The position numbers and the translations under genes were made by a program. The notes beneath the pieces were generated by a model. It had not been told where the DNA came from and ran no database searches. It saw nothing but the letters and a program-made list of their open reading frames with translations. This document shows positions 17,026-25,274 of a DNA stretch of 64,000 nucleotides, piece after piece (position 1 is the stretch's first letter; every line of letters begins with the position of its first letter). Origin of the DNA: CAVZBW01 sp963778465. GTDB lineage: Bacteria > Actinomycetota > Acidimicrobiia > Acidimicrobiales > RAAP-2. Location of the stretch: the NCBI GenBank assembly GCA_963778465.1, contig CAVZUK010000001.1, positions 8,757 to 72,756 of the forward strand, in the 5' to 3' direction.

Positions 17026-18036
17026 GTGAACGACGAGATCGAACAACTGCGAGAGACGCTGCGCGGCGCCCTTGGAACCCGGGACGAGACGCCGCCGACG
17101 ATCGACCCGCAGTGGCGCCGGCGATGGGGCCAGCTCGCCGCGCTCGGACTTCCCGCCCTGTGCGCGCCGGAGGACCGGGGCGGCCTGGGGTTCCACGTCG
17201 AGGCGGCCGTGGCCGGCGCGCTCGAGCTCGGCGCTGCGCTGCACGGCTCTCCCTTTGCCGGCCTGACGGCGAGCGTCTACGCCCTCTCGAGGACCGAGGA
17301 CCCCGTCGCCGAGGCCGTGCTCACGGGGATCCTCGCAGGTGACCGGGTTTGCGCCTTTGGGATCCTGGACGCGGGGACGGGCATCGCCCGCGTGGTGGAT
17401 GGAGTCCCCGAAGCCGACTCGCTCGTCCTCCTCGATCCGTCGCGTGGCGAGTTCCTGCTCGCCGGCGACGCGTCGGGTTGGACGACCCAGGTGCCCCTCG
17501 TTGCCTTCGACGTGAGCCGCACTCATGGCGACGTGGTCGTCGAGAGCGCCGCAGGCCGCTGGGCCGGGGACGGAGCGACCTCCCGTGACCTCTACGGGCT
17601 GCTCCTGTCCGCCGACGCGCTCGGTGGCGTGCAGCGCATGCTCGACCGCACCGTCGACTATGCCCGCCAGCGCCGAGGGTTCGGACGCACGATCGGCGGG
17701 TTCCAGGCGGTCCAGCACCGCCTGGTCGACCACACGGTGCGGGCGCGGGGCATGTCGCTCGTGGTCGCGGAGGCGGCCCGGTTGCTCGGTGCAGCCTCGC
17801 CGGACGCATCACGGGCCGTCGCGCTGGCCGAGGTGGCCGTCGGCTCCGATGCCGTGCACATCCTCCACGACCTGGTGCAGCTCACGGGAGCCATCGGCTT
17901 CACCTGGGAGTACGGATTGCACCTCTACGAGCGCCGCGCCCATCAGGACGCGCGGCTGGCCGCCAGTCCCCGGGCGGCGATCCGCCGGCTTGCCGTCATG
18001 GAGGGTTGGACGGGTGCAGGTTCAGGACGTGGGTAG
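17026..18036 (+). CDS. Acyl-CoA dehydrogenase, short beta-type subunit
   Basis: A 336-residue flavin dehydrogenase-family protein. The C-terminal helical half is well preserved (DYARQRRGFGRTIGGFQAVQHRLVD and GAIGFTWEYGLHLYERRA), while the N-terminal half is short and diverged. This is the pattern of the partner subunit in heterotetrameric acyl-CoA dehydrogenases, as known for steroid side-chain degradation. GTG at 17026 is the start. The gene runs convergently into the next dehydrogenase, and their 3' ends overlap by 15 bases. A functional partner could be either adjacent dehydrogenase. Confidence 0.85.
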   Translation: MNDEIEQLRETLRGALGTRDETPPTIDPQWRRRWGQLAALGLPALCAPEDRGGLGFHVEAAVAGALELGAALHGSPFAGLTASVYALSRTEDPVAEAVLTGILAGDRVCAFGILDAGTGIARVVDGVPEADSLVLLDPSRGEFLLAGDASGWTTQVPLVAFDVSRTHGDVVVESAAGRWAGDGATSRDLYGLLLSADALGGVQRMLDRTVDYARQRRGFGRTIGGFQAVQHRLVDHTVRARGMSLVVAEAARLLGAASPDASRAVALAEVAVGSDAVHILHDLVQLTGAIGFTWEYGLHLYERRAHQDARLAASPRAAIRRLAVMEGWTGAGSGRG

Positions 18037-19173
18037 CCCGAGGATGCGGGTGGCGACGAGATTGCGTTGGATCTGCGACGTGCCGCCCATGACGCTCTGG
18101 GCGCGGCTGTAGAGGTAGGCCTTGAGCCAGGTGTCGGCGCCGTTCGCCGGATCCGCCTCCCCGCCTCCAGGGCCGGTGCCACCGATGGCGAGGGCGGCGT
18201 GGCCGATCGTCTGCTCCGTCCAGGTCATCAAGAGCTTGTCGACCGAGCCCTGCGCGCCGCCGCTCGTGCCGTCGAGGCGCTCCGAGAGGCGGCGGGAAAC
18301 GTGGTGGCGCAGCATGTCGGACTCGACGATCGCCCAGCCCAGCTCGCGTCGCTGTTCCGCGCTGCCGCGAGCCGGATCCTGCCTCGCCGCCGAGACCAGC
18401 TCGTTGACCAGCTTGCGGTAGCGCGCCACGTACCCCAGCTCGCCGGGCTCTCGCTCGTGGCTCACCACGGTCATCGCCAGCGCCCACCCGTCACCCGGCG
18501 CTCCGATCATGTCGTCGGCTGGGACACGGACCCCGTCGAAGGTCACCTCGCCAAACTCCCTGGTGATCCCGTTGATCATCCTGATCGGCCGCTGCTCGAT
18601 GCCGGGCTGGCCCATCGCCACGACGAACGCCGAGATCCCCTTGTGCCGGGGGACGTCGTGTGCGGTTCGTGCGAGGACCAGGCACCAGTCGGCCTCGTCC
18701 GAGTAGCTGGTCCACACCTTGCGGCCGCTGATGACGTAGTGCCCGCCGTCGAGGTCGGCCCGCGTTCGCAGCGAGGCCAGGTCCGAGCCGGCGTCCGGCT
18801 CGCTGAAGCCCTGGCACCACCGGTCGCGCCCGCTCACCATCCCGGGCAGGAACCGCTCCTTGTTGGCCTCGCTGCCGTGTTCGAGGATCCCGTGGACGAG
18901 ATAGCCGAGCCCCGGGCGCGGCGGTGCGCCGGCGGCGGTCAACTCCTCGTCCACGATCACGTCATAGACGCTCGAGAGCCCGTGGCCACCGATCTCCTCC
19001 GGCCACGACAGACCGAAGAACCCGGCGTCGTAGAGGGCACGGTGCCATGCCGCCATCCCCCGCCAGTACTCGTCGTCCGTCGACGAGGTCGGCAAACCGG
19101 GGTTGTGGTCGACGAGCCAGGCCCGTAGCCGCCGGCGGAGGTCCGCCTCTGCCGGGGAGTCACCGAAGTCCAT
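18022..19173 (-). CDS. Acyl-CoA dehydrogenase, alpha-type
   Basis: A 383-residue acyl-CoA dehydrogenase with canonical motifs: WCQGFSEPDAGSDLASLRTRA (flavin contact), GRKVWTSYSDEADWCLVLART and the C-terminal GGTSQIQRNLVATRILGLP. It would introduce the alpha-beta double bond of a CoA thioester. ATG at 19173 begins the typical N-terminus MDFGDSPAEADLRRRLR. The upstream dehydrogenase gene overlaps this start by 14 bases, so the two are translated together and probably form one alpha-beta enzyme. Confidence 0.92.
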   Translation of the reverse strand: MDFGDSPAEADLRRRLRAWLVDHNPGLPTSSTDDEYWRGMAAWHRALYDAGFFGLSWPEEIGGHGLSSVYDVIVDEELTAAGAPPRPGLGYLVHGILEHGSEANKERFLPGMVSGRDRWCQGFSEPDAGSDLASLRTRADLDGGHYVISGRKVWTSYSDEADWCLVLARTAHDVPRHKGISAFVVAMGQPGIEQRPIRMINGITREFGEVTFDGVRVPADDMIGAPGDGWALAMTVVSHEREPGELGYVARYRKLVNELVSAARQDPARGSAEQRRELGWAIVESDMLRHHVSRRLSERLDGTSGGAQGSVDKLLMTWTEQTIGHAALAIGGTGPGGGEADPANGADTWLKAYLYSRAQSVMGGTSQIQRNLVATRILGLPTS

Positions 19174-20260
19174 CGCCACCACCGACGCGCCCTTGCGTAA
19201 GACCCTGTTGCGTAAGACCCTGTTGCGTAAGACCCTGTTGCGTAAGACCCTGTTGCGTAAGACCCTGTTGCGAGAGATCCCGTTGCAACGGTTGCTGCGA
19301 AAGGCCTTGAGAGGAGAGCACCCGCTCGAGGCTCGGCCCGACGCCGCCCAGCAACTCCGCCGAGGCCAGAGCCCTGCGCAGGAACACGTGGGCCATGCAC
19401 TCCCACGTGTTGCCGATCCCGCCGTGCACCTGGATCGCCGCCTCGCACACCTCCCGACTCGCTCGGGCGCAGTACGCCTTGGCGGCCGCCGCCGCCGCCA
19501 GCGCCTCCGTCGGGGGCAGGGCGTCGACGGCCCATGCGGCATGCAGCATGATGCTGCGCGACCCCTCTGCCGCGACGTGCGCGTCGGCCAGGAGGTGCTG
19601 CACAGCCTGGAACGACCCGATGGCCACCCCGAACTGCCGGCGTACCCTCGCGTAGTCACAGGCCAGCTCGACCGCGCCCCGCATCACCCCCACGAGGTCG
19701 GCGCACGTCAGCGACAGTCCCAGTGCGGTCCACCTGCCGAGGTCGTCGGTGGGCACGGCACCGATCGGGGTCCCGCCCGGGCCGGCATGGGCCAGACGCC
19801 GGGTCAGGTCGGCCGCCACGGCGGTCGGTCCGACGGGAAGCTCGACGACCTGGCCCTGGCGGAGGCCCAACGCCAGCGACGCGCCGGCGGCGTCGACGGC
19901 CAGCGAGTCGCCGAGTTCGGCGAGGTCCGCGCTCAGCGCCACCGTCTCCCGCCCGGCGGCAGCCGCGCCGATCAGGCGACGCAGCTCGGTCGCGAGCGTT
20001 GGCCCCACGAACGGTGTGTCGGCGAGTCCGCGCCCCAGCTCCTCCGCGACGATCGCCGTCTCGATGCCCGAGCCCCAGGCCCCGCCCTCGCCGGTCGCGG
20101 AGCGCAGCTCCCGCCAGCCCGACGCCTCCACGGCCGCGTCGATCTTGGCCCTTCGCTCCGCGTCGTCGAGATCGGCCACCCCCTTCGGGCCGAGCCGCCC
20201 GACGACCTGCTTCACGGAATCGCGCAGCGCCTCCTGCTCGGGGGAGGGACGCACGTCCAT
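19160..20260 (-). CDS. Acyl-CoA dehydrogenase, beta-type, with repeat tail
   Basis: A 366-residue acyl-CoA dehydrogenase-like subunit. The C-terminal domain is intact (DYARVRRQFGVAIGSFQAVQHLLAD, IQVHGGIGNTWECMAHVFLRRA). After residue about 325 it ends in an unusual low-complexity tail in which the unit Q-Q-G-L-T is repeated five times, encoded by a 15-base tandem repeat. The tail then runs into the start of the next gene. ATG at 20260 follows AGGA at good spacing. It pairs with the downstream alpha-type gene. Confidence 0.88.
   Translation of the reverse strand: MDVRPSPEQEALRDSVKQVVGRLGPKGVADLDDAERRAKIDAAVEASGWRELRSATGEGGAWGSGIETAIVAEELGRGLADTPFVGPTLATELRRLIGAAAAGRETVALSADLAELGDSLAVDAAGASLALGLRQGQVVELPVGPTAVAADLTRRLAHAGPGGTPIGAVPTDDLGRWTALGLSLTCADLVGVMRGAVELACDYARVRRQFGVAIGSFQAVQHLLADAHVAAEGSRSIMLHAAWAVDALPPTEALAAAAAAKAYCARASREVCEAAIQVHGGIGNTWECMAHVFLRRALASAELLGGVGPSLERVLSSQGLSQQPLQRDLSQQGLTQQGLTQQGLTQQGLTQQGLTQGRVGGGDGLR
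19193..19282. repeat. 15-base tandem repeat, five perfect copies plus a diverged one
   Basis: TTGCGTAAGACCCTG is repeated without a change from 19193 to 19267 and continues as ttgcgagagatcccg. Each unit is one base multiple of three, so it adds five residues per copy (Q-Q-G-L-T) to the dehydrogenase C-terminus and never breaks the frame. The perfect identity indicates recent expansion. Confidence 0.95.
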
Positions 20261-20537
20261 CAGGCATCCTCCATGGGCGTGGCTTCCTCGGGACCGGCGC
20301 GAAGGGGGCCGGGACGATGCGCCATGTCGAACCACACTACCTCGCCGCCGAATCGTTCTCGAAGGCGACGTCGATTTCATCTATCTTGGCGGTCGTGGCC
20401 GCGTCCCCGTGCCTCGGTGTGGGAGCGTGTCGTGTCGCAGCGAGCTGGCGGAGCGCCGGCGGGTCGGCCGATCGGTGGCCGGCGGTCGACCGCTCCCGCT
20501 CCCGTCTCCGACCGTGATCGCAAGGGAGGGTTATCCG
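20261..20537. other. Divergent promoter region, dehydrogenase and P450 genes
   Basis: About 280 bases between the dehydrogenase start (minus) and the P450 start (plus). It is less GC-rich around 20,350-20,395 (cgaatcgttctcg, cgatttcatctatcttgg), where promoters for either side could lie. TATCTT at about 20,389 is a possible -10 box. No gene is recognisable here. Confidence 0.3.
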
Positions 20538-21731
20538 GTGACCATGACCAGTGACATCTACTACGACCCGTTCGATGTCGAGATCGACAAGGATCCCCAC
20601 CCACTGTGGCACCGGATGCGCGACGAGGCGCCCCTCTACTACAACGAGCGGTTCAACTTCTACGCGCTCAGCCGCTACGACGACGTCGAGCAAGCCCTCG
20701 TCGATTGGGACACCTACCGCTCCGGTCAGGGGTCGACGCTCGAGATCATCATGGCGAACATGGAGATCCCCCCGGGGCTCATCTTGTTCGAAGATCCGCC
20801 GGTGCACGACGTCCATCGGGGTCTGCTCTCACGGGTGTTCACCCCGAGGAAGATGAACGCCATCGAGCCCAAGGTGCGCGAGTTCTGCGCCCGCACGCTC
20901 GACCCGCTCGTCGGGACCGGCCGCTTCGACTTCATCACCGACCTGGGCGCGGTGATGCCCATGCTCACCATCGGCATGCTCCTCGGCATTCCCGAGAAGG
21001 ACCAGGTGGCCATCCGAGACCGGATCGACGAAGGTCTGCGGATCAAGGAGGACGAGGAGGTGCCGACCAACGACGTGCTCGGGGCGGGGGCCGAGATCTT
21101 CTCGGAGTACATCGACTGGCGCGCCGACAACCCGACCGACGACCTGATGACCGAGATGCTCAACGCCGAGTTCGACGACGAGACCGGCGCGAGGCGGCGG
21201 CTCACCCGGGACGAGGTGCTGACCTACGTGATGCTGCTCGCCGGGGCGGGCAACGAGACGACGACCCGCCTGATCGGCTGGACCGGCGCCGTGCTCTCGG
21301 AAAATCCGGACCAGAGGAGGGAGCTGGCAACCGACCGCTCGCTGGTGCCCAAGGCCATAGAGGAGATCCTCCGCTTCGAGGCGCCCTCGCCGGTGCAGGC
21401 CAGGGTCATGACCCGCGACGTCGAGCACCACGGGCACAAGGTTGCTGCCGGCAGCATCATGGTGCTGCTCAACGGATCGGGCAACCGTGACGACCGCCAC
21501 TTCCCAGACGGCGACCGGTTCGACATCCACCGCACCATCGACCACCACCTGAGCTTCGGCTACGGCATCCACTTCTGCCTGGGCGCGGCGCTGGCGCGCC
21601 TGGAGGGTCGGGTGGCGCTCGACGAGGTGCTGCAGCGCTTCCCCGATTGGCAGGTCGACTGGGACTCGGTGGTGCAGGCACACACCCCGACGGTGCGGGG
21701 GTGGGAGAGGCTGCCTGCGGCAGTAGCCTGA
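20538..21731 (+). CDS. Cytochrome P450
   Basis: A soluble bacterial P450 of 397 residues. The I-helix oxygen motif AGAGNETTTR, the ExxR pair (EEILR, about residues 275-278) and the heme loop FGYGIHFCLGAALAR with axial Cys347 are all intact. It would hydroxylate a hydrophobic substrate with electrons from a ferredoxin not encoded nearby. GTG at 20538 is preferred over ATG at 20544, because GGGAGGG ends 7 bases before the GTG. A TetR gene follows 4 bases after the stop. Family pattern resembles actinobacterial steroid and terpene P450s, but the substrate is unknown. Confidence 0.93.
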   Translation: MTMTSDIYYDPFDVEIDKDPHPLWHRMRDEAPLYYNERFNFYALSRYDDVEQALVDWDTYRSGQGSTLEIIMANMEIPPGLILFEDPPVHDVHRGLLSRVFTPRKMNAIEPKVREFCARTLDPLVGTGRFDFITDLGAVMPMLTIGMLLGIPEKDQVAIRDRIDEGLRIKEDEEVPTNDVLGAGAEIFSEYIDWRADNPTDDLMTEMLNAEFDDETGARRRLTRDEVLTYVMLLAGAGNETTTRLIGWTGAVLSENPDQRRELATDRSLVPKAIEEILRFEAPSPVQARVMTRDVEHHGHKVAAGSIMVLLNGSGNRDDRHFPDGDRFDIHRTIDHHLSFGYGIHFCLGAALARLEGRVALDEVLQRFPDWQVDWDSVVQAHTPTVRGWERLPAAVA

Positions 21732-21735
21732 CCCG

Positions 21736-22911
21736 GTGAACGACGTGGCGGCCTCCGAGACCGCTGTCGCCGGAGCCGCCCGAGCCGCGCCACGCTCGCC
21801 GAAGGGGGCGAGGACCCGCGCCCGCCTCGTAGACGCGGCCAAGCGAGTGTTCGAACGCGACGGCTTCCTCGAGGCCCGCATCGTCGACATCGCGGAGACG
21901 GCCCAGATCGCGCCCGGGTCCTTCTACCACTACTTCGACTCCAAGGAGCAGATCTTCCGCGAGGTCGCGCAGGACCAGGAGGAGCGTCTGACGGCGCCGG
22001 CCGGCGAGGGGTCGCCGACATCCGTGGCACCCGACGCATCGCCCTGGGACCGGATCCGGCGGGCCAACCGCCTCTACCTCGAGCGCTACCGCGACGAGGC
22101 GGCGCTCATGGGCGTGATCGAACAGGTGTCGCGGTACGACGCGGAGGTCAACGCAGCGCGCATGGCGACGATGAAGCACTTCGTCGAGCGCGCCGAGCGC
22201 GCCATACGTCGCCTCCAACGCGCGGGCCAGGTCGACCGGCGGATCAAGCCGTCGACGGCGGCAGACGCGCTTGGCGCGATGGTGGCCCGCTTCGCCGAGC
22301 TCTGGCTCGTCCAGGGCTACCGCGACTACGACTTCGACGAGGCCGTCGAGCAGCTCACGGTCCTCTGGGGCAATGCCCTCGGCCTCGCCCCCGACCCCGC
22401 GCCCCGCCGGCGACGGCGGTACGCTCGTGCGCTCGGCGCTCGGCGCTCGGCGCTCGGGGCTCAGGGGTCGGTCCGGGCTCGCCCGGAGCGCTTGGTCGAG
22501 GCCTCCGAGGCCACCTTGGGCCTGACGACCTTGCCCGACGCCGTGCGGGGCAGGGGGCCGTCCCAGACCACGAGCTCCTCGGGGAGCTTGCGGCGCGCCG
22601 TCCCCCCTCGCAACAGGTGGGCGATCACGTCCTCCAGGGCGATCGCCACGCCCGGCTCGGCAACGACGGCGACCACGAGGCGTTCGCCGGTCGTCGGGTC
22701 CGACACGCCGAACGCGGCGCATTCGCTCGCCCCCGCGAGCCCGGCCAGCGCCGCGTCGATCTCGTCGAGCGAGATCTTCAGGCCGTTGCGGTTGACCACG
22801 TCCTTGAGGCGACCCACCACGGTGAGCCGGCCCCCGCTCATCTCGACGAGGTCGCCGCTGCGGAACCAGCCCTCCGGCAAGGCCGCGGCATCGTCCTCGG
22901 GGTTGGCGTAG
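21736..22911 (+). CDS. TetR family transcriptional regulator, missing stop
   Basis: The N-terminal helix-turn-helix is clear: ARLVDAAKRVFERDGFLEARIVDIAETAQIAPGSFYHYFDSKEQIF. The ligand domain runs to about residue 225 (TVLWGNALGLAPDP, near 22,400). After this the frame does not stop but reads for 450 bases into the antisense of the convergent ligase gene, which is not credible protein. A 7-base repeat (cgctcgg x4) sits where the gene should end, and a change in its copy number would move the frame. Only 21736 to about 22,410 should be trusted. GTG start, 4 bases after the P450 stop; likely regulates the P450 and neighbouring genes. Confidence 0.75.
   Translation: MNDVAASETAVAGAARAAPRSPKGARTRARLVDAAKRVFERDGFLEARIVDIAETAQIAPGSFYHYFDSKEQIFREVAQDQEERLTAPAGEGSPTSVAPDASPWDRIRRANRLYLERYRDEAALMGVIEQVSRYDAEVNAARMATMKHFVERAERAIRRLQRAGQVDRRIKPSTAADALGAMVARFAELWLVQGYRDYDFDEAVEQLTVLWGNALGLAPDPAPRRRRRYARALGARRSALGAQGSVRARPERLVEASEATLGLTTLPDAVRGRGPSQTTSSSGSLRRAVPPRNRWAITSSRAIATPGSATTATTRRSPVVGSDTPNAAHSLAPASPASAASISSSEIFRPLRLTTSLRRPTTVSRPPLISTRSPLRNQPSGKAAASSSGLA
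22430..22457. repeat. 7-base tandem repeat, four copies
   Basis: CGCTCGG occurs four times without a break, between the end of the TetR ligand domain and the stop of the convergent ligase (22461). The unit is not a multiple of three, so copy-number change would alter the reading frame. Confidence 0.85.
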
Positions 22912-24005
22912 CCGAGGAACACCCCGGGCCCGCGGAGCAACCCCTCCTGCGGATGGTCGACCGAGCCCACGCGCACCTCGCTTCCCGGCATGAGCGCCCC
23001 GTCGTCCGACAGCCGTCGCTCGCGGTCGTCGTCGGGGAGGCTTCCCGTGAAGTTGGGAGCCTCCGACGAGCCGTACACCCGAGCGATCTCGATGCCGAAC
23101 CGGTCGGTCGCCCACTCGAGCAGCGGACGCGGGAGCATCGCGCCGCCGAGTGCGAGCGTCCGTAGGGCGATGCGGTCCTCGCCCGTCGCCTGGGCGGATC
23201 GCAGCAGTCGCTCGGCGATGACCGGCGCCCCCCCGAGGATCGTCGCCCCCTCACGGTTGAGCCGGTCGAGCGAGTGGTGGGGCTCGAACCGGTCGTCGAG
23301 CACGAGGGCGGCGTGGCAGTCGGCGGCGAGATGCATCTGCATGATGCCGGCGATGCTGGTCAGCGGGCTCACGAGGTACAGCACACTCTCGTGGTCGGCG
23401 GACGTGATGCGCGCCATGTTGGCGGCGCCGGCCGTGAGGGTGTTGAGCGAGTGCACGACGCCCTTCGGCCGGCCGGTCGTCCCCGAGGTGAACAGGATCA
23501 GGGCCGGGGCATCGCGGCCGGGCTCGGGTATCGACCGGCCGTCGGCGGGCGTCCCGTCGCCGAAGGACTCGAGCGCCAGCACGCCCTCGTCCCGCCGACC
23601 GACGAGCCGGGCGCGCTCGTGCCGGGGTGCGACGACCAGCGCCCGGGGGAGGAGGTCCAGCGCGTGGGCCATGTCCGCCGGCCCACAGCGACGATCGAGG
23701 ACGAGCACGGTGAGGCCGGAGCGCAGGATCGAGTGGTAGGCGACCACGCCCTCGACCGTGTTGCCGGTCACGAGGACGACGCCGCGCCCGGGATCGCTCA
23801 GCCCGTCGAGCAAGGCGGCACCCGCGGCGACGGCCGTGGCGAGCTGCGCCCGGGTCAGCCGCCGGGCTTCGTCTGCAACGGCGAGAGCGTCAGGACGTCG
23901 GAGGGCGGCCGACTCGATGCCGTCGGCCAGCCGGCGACCGTCCCACCAGCCCTCGGACCGGTACCGCTCGGCGCGGTCGCCGGATACGATTGAATTCGAA
24001 ATCAG
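22461..24005 (-). CDS. AMP-forming acyl-CoA synthetase
   Basis: An ANL-superfamily ligase of about 514 residues that activates a carboxylic acid to its CoA thioester through an acyl-AMP. Motifs in order: LILFTSGTTGRPKGVVH (P-loop), YGSSEAP, FRSGDLVEMSGGRLTVVGRLKD, GLKISLDEID and the catalytic-lysine region PRTASGKVVR. The start is uncertain. Family sequence begins at IVSGDRAERYR and no ATG or GTG lies near it. CTG at 24005 has AGGGAG 6 bases upstream and is chosen; ATT at 24002 is an alternative. Longer frames run into the divergent amidohydrolase gene. Confidence 0.85.
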   Translation of the reverse strand: MISNSIVSGDRAERYRSEGWWDGRRLADGIESAALRRPDALAVADEARRLTRAQLATAVAAGAALLDGLSDPGRGVVLVTGNTVEGVVAYHSILRSGLTVLVLDRRCGPADMAHALDLLPRALVVAPRHERARLVGRRDEGVLALESFGDGTPADGRSIPEPGRDAPALILFTSGTTGRPKGVVHSLNTLTAGAANMARITSADHESVLYLVSPLTSIAGIMQMHLAADCHAALVLDDRFEPHHSLDRLNREGATILGGAPVIAERLLRSAQATGEDRIALRTLALGGAMLPRPLLEWATDRFGIEIARVYGSSEAPNFTGSLPDDDRERRLSDDGALMPGSEVRVGSVDHPQEGLLRGPGVFLGYANPEDDAAALPEGWFRSGDLVEMSGGRLTVVGRLKDVVNRNGLKISLDEIDAALAGLAGASECAAFGVSDPTTGERLVVAVVAEPGVAIALEDVIAHLLRGGTARRKLPEELVVWDGPLPRTASGKVVRPKVASEASTKRSGRARTDP

Positions 24006-24011
24006 ATTCGA
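23992..24011. promoter_or_regulatory. Palindromic site between divergent genes
   Basis: GAATTC at 23992-23997 overlaps TCGAA (23996-24000), which pairs with TTCGA (24007-24011) across 6 bases. It is the only AT-rich patch between the ligase and amidohydrolase starts, so it is a candidate operator for a TetR-type repressor. A related palindrome lies at 32,858. Inference only. Confidence 0.35.
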
Positions 24012-24084
24012 CTCCCTTTCAGATATGACTTCGGGGCCTCGAGGGCGCCCGGGGCGCCGAGGCCGCCTCACGGAGCGTGCTGCC

Positions 24085-25266
24085 ATGCCGAGCGATGCCG
24101 GGATCTTCGACTTCGACAACCACTACTACGAGCCCGAGGACGCCTTCACGAGGCACCAGGAACGACGCCTCGGCAACCGCGGCATCCGGTGGGCGCACGT
24201 CGACGGCAAGCGTCGGCTCCTCGTCGGAGGGGCCATCAACTCCTACGTCGCCAACCCGACCTTCGATCCCGTCTCGAGGCCCGGCGCGCTCTACGACTGG
24301 TATCGCGGCAACCCCCGGCGGCAGTCGATCCGGGAGGCGTTCGGGGAGCTCGAGCCCATTCGGCCCGAGTACCGCGACCGGGAGGCCCGAATCGAGGTGA
24401 TGGACCGGCAGGGCCTCTCGGGGATCGTGCTCTTCCCGACCCTCGGCGTGGGCATCGAAGATGCGCTCAAGCACGACCCCGAGGCCTGCGTCGAGGTGTT
24501 CCGTGCCTTCAACCGCTGGCTCGACGAGGACTGGGGTTTCCGGTACCGGGACCGCATACTGGCCGTGCCCTACGTCCCGTTGCTCGATCCGGTGGCGGCC
24601 GGCGCCGAGCTGCGGCGTGTCCTCGACGCCGGTGCCGCCGTCGTCAACGTGCGGAACGGGCCCGTCCCCGTTCCCGGCGGGTACCGTTCGCCGTTCGATC
24701 CCCTCTACGACCCGTTTTGGTCGCTCGCCGCCGAGGCGGGTGTCGTCGTTGCCACCCACGCCGGCGTCGACGGGTACGACGCCGTGGTGAAGATGTGGGA
24801 ACCGGAGGGGGGCGAGAGCTCGCTGTTCCGATCGCCCCTTCGCGGTGTCGTGACAAAGGGGCGAGCCGTGACCGACTTCTACGCCGCGGCCCTGTGCCAC
24901 CGGCTCTTTGAGCGGCATCCCCGGCTGCGCATGGCGAGCGTGGAGAACGGGGCCTCCTGGATCCCGGACCTCCTGCACCGCCTCGACGACGCGGCCAACC
25001 GCAATCCCGACTACTTCCCCGAGCATCCCCGCGACCTTTTCGGGGAGCACGTCTGGATCACGCCCTTCTGGGAGGATCGCGTGCCGGAGCTGCTGGGCGA
25101 CGTCCGAGCCGACCGCCTCCTTCTCGGGTCGGACTGGCCCCACGCCGAAGGCACTCGGGAGCCCGCCGACTTCGTGTCCGAGGCGCTGCAGGGTCTCCCG
25201 GGAGACGACGTCCGCCGGATCGCGCGGGAGAACGCGCTCGAGCTCCTCGGGGTTTCGCCGGGCTGA
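24085..25266 (+). CDS. Amidohydrolase_2 family protein
   Basis: A 393-residue TIM-barrel metal hydrolase or decarboxylase. Seen: FDFDNHYYEPEDAF at the N-terminus (HxH metal motif diverged to NHYYEP), VVVATHAGVDGYD (about residue 225), RMASVENGASW and LLLGSDWPHAEG near the end. This matches actinobacterial amidohydrolases commonly found in acyl-CoA degradation clusters. ATG at 24085 starts the family sequence, with GGAG 11 bases upstream. Divergent from the ligase, convergent with the enoyl-CoA hydratase, 8 bases between the stops. Confidence 0.85.
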   Translation: MPSDAGIFDFDNHYYEPEDAFTRHQERRLGNRGIRWAHVDGKRRLLVGGAINSYVANPTFDPVSRPGALYDWYRGNPRRQSIREAFGELEPIRPEYRDREARIEVMDRQGLSGIVLFPTLGVGIEDALKHDPEACVEVFRAFNRWLDEDWGFRYRDRILAVPYVPLLDPVAAGAELRRVLDAGAAVVNVRNGPVPVPGGYRSPFDPLYDPFWSLAAEAGVVVATHAGVDGYDAVVKMWEPEGGESSLFRSPLRGVVTKGRAVTDFYAAALCHRLFERHPRLRMASVENGASWIPDLLHRLDDAANRNPDYFPEHPRDLFGEHVWITPFWEDRVPELLGDVRADRLLLGSDWPHAEGTREPADFVSEALQGLPGDDVRRIARENALELLGVSPG

Positions 25267-25274
25267 CGCCCCCG

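Noticed and set aside
19193..19282. CRISPR-like array
   Set aside because: The 15-base units are directly adjacent with no spacers, and they are coding. It is a tandem repeat.
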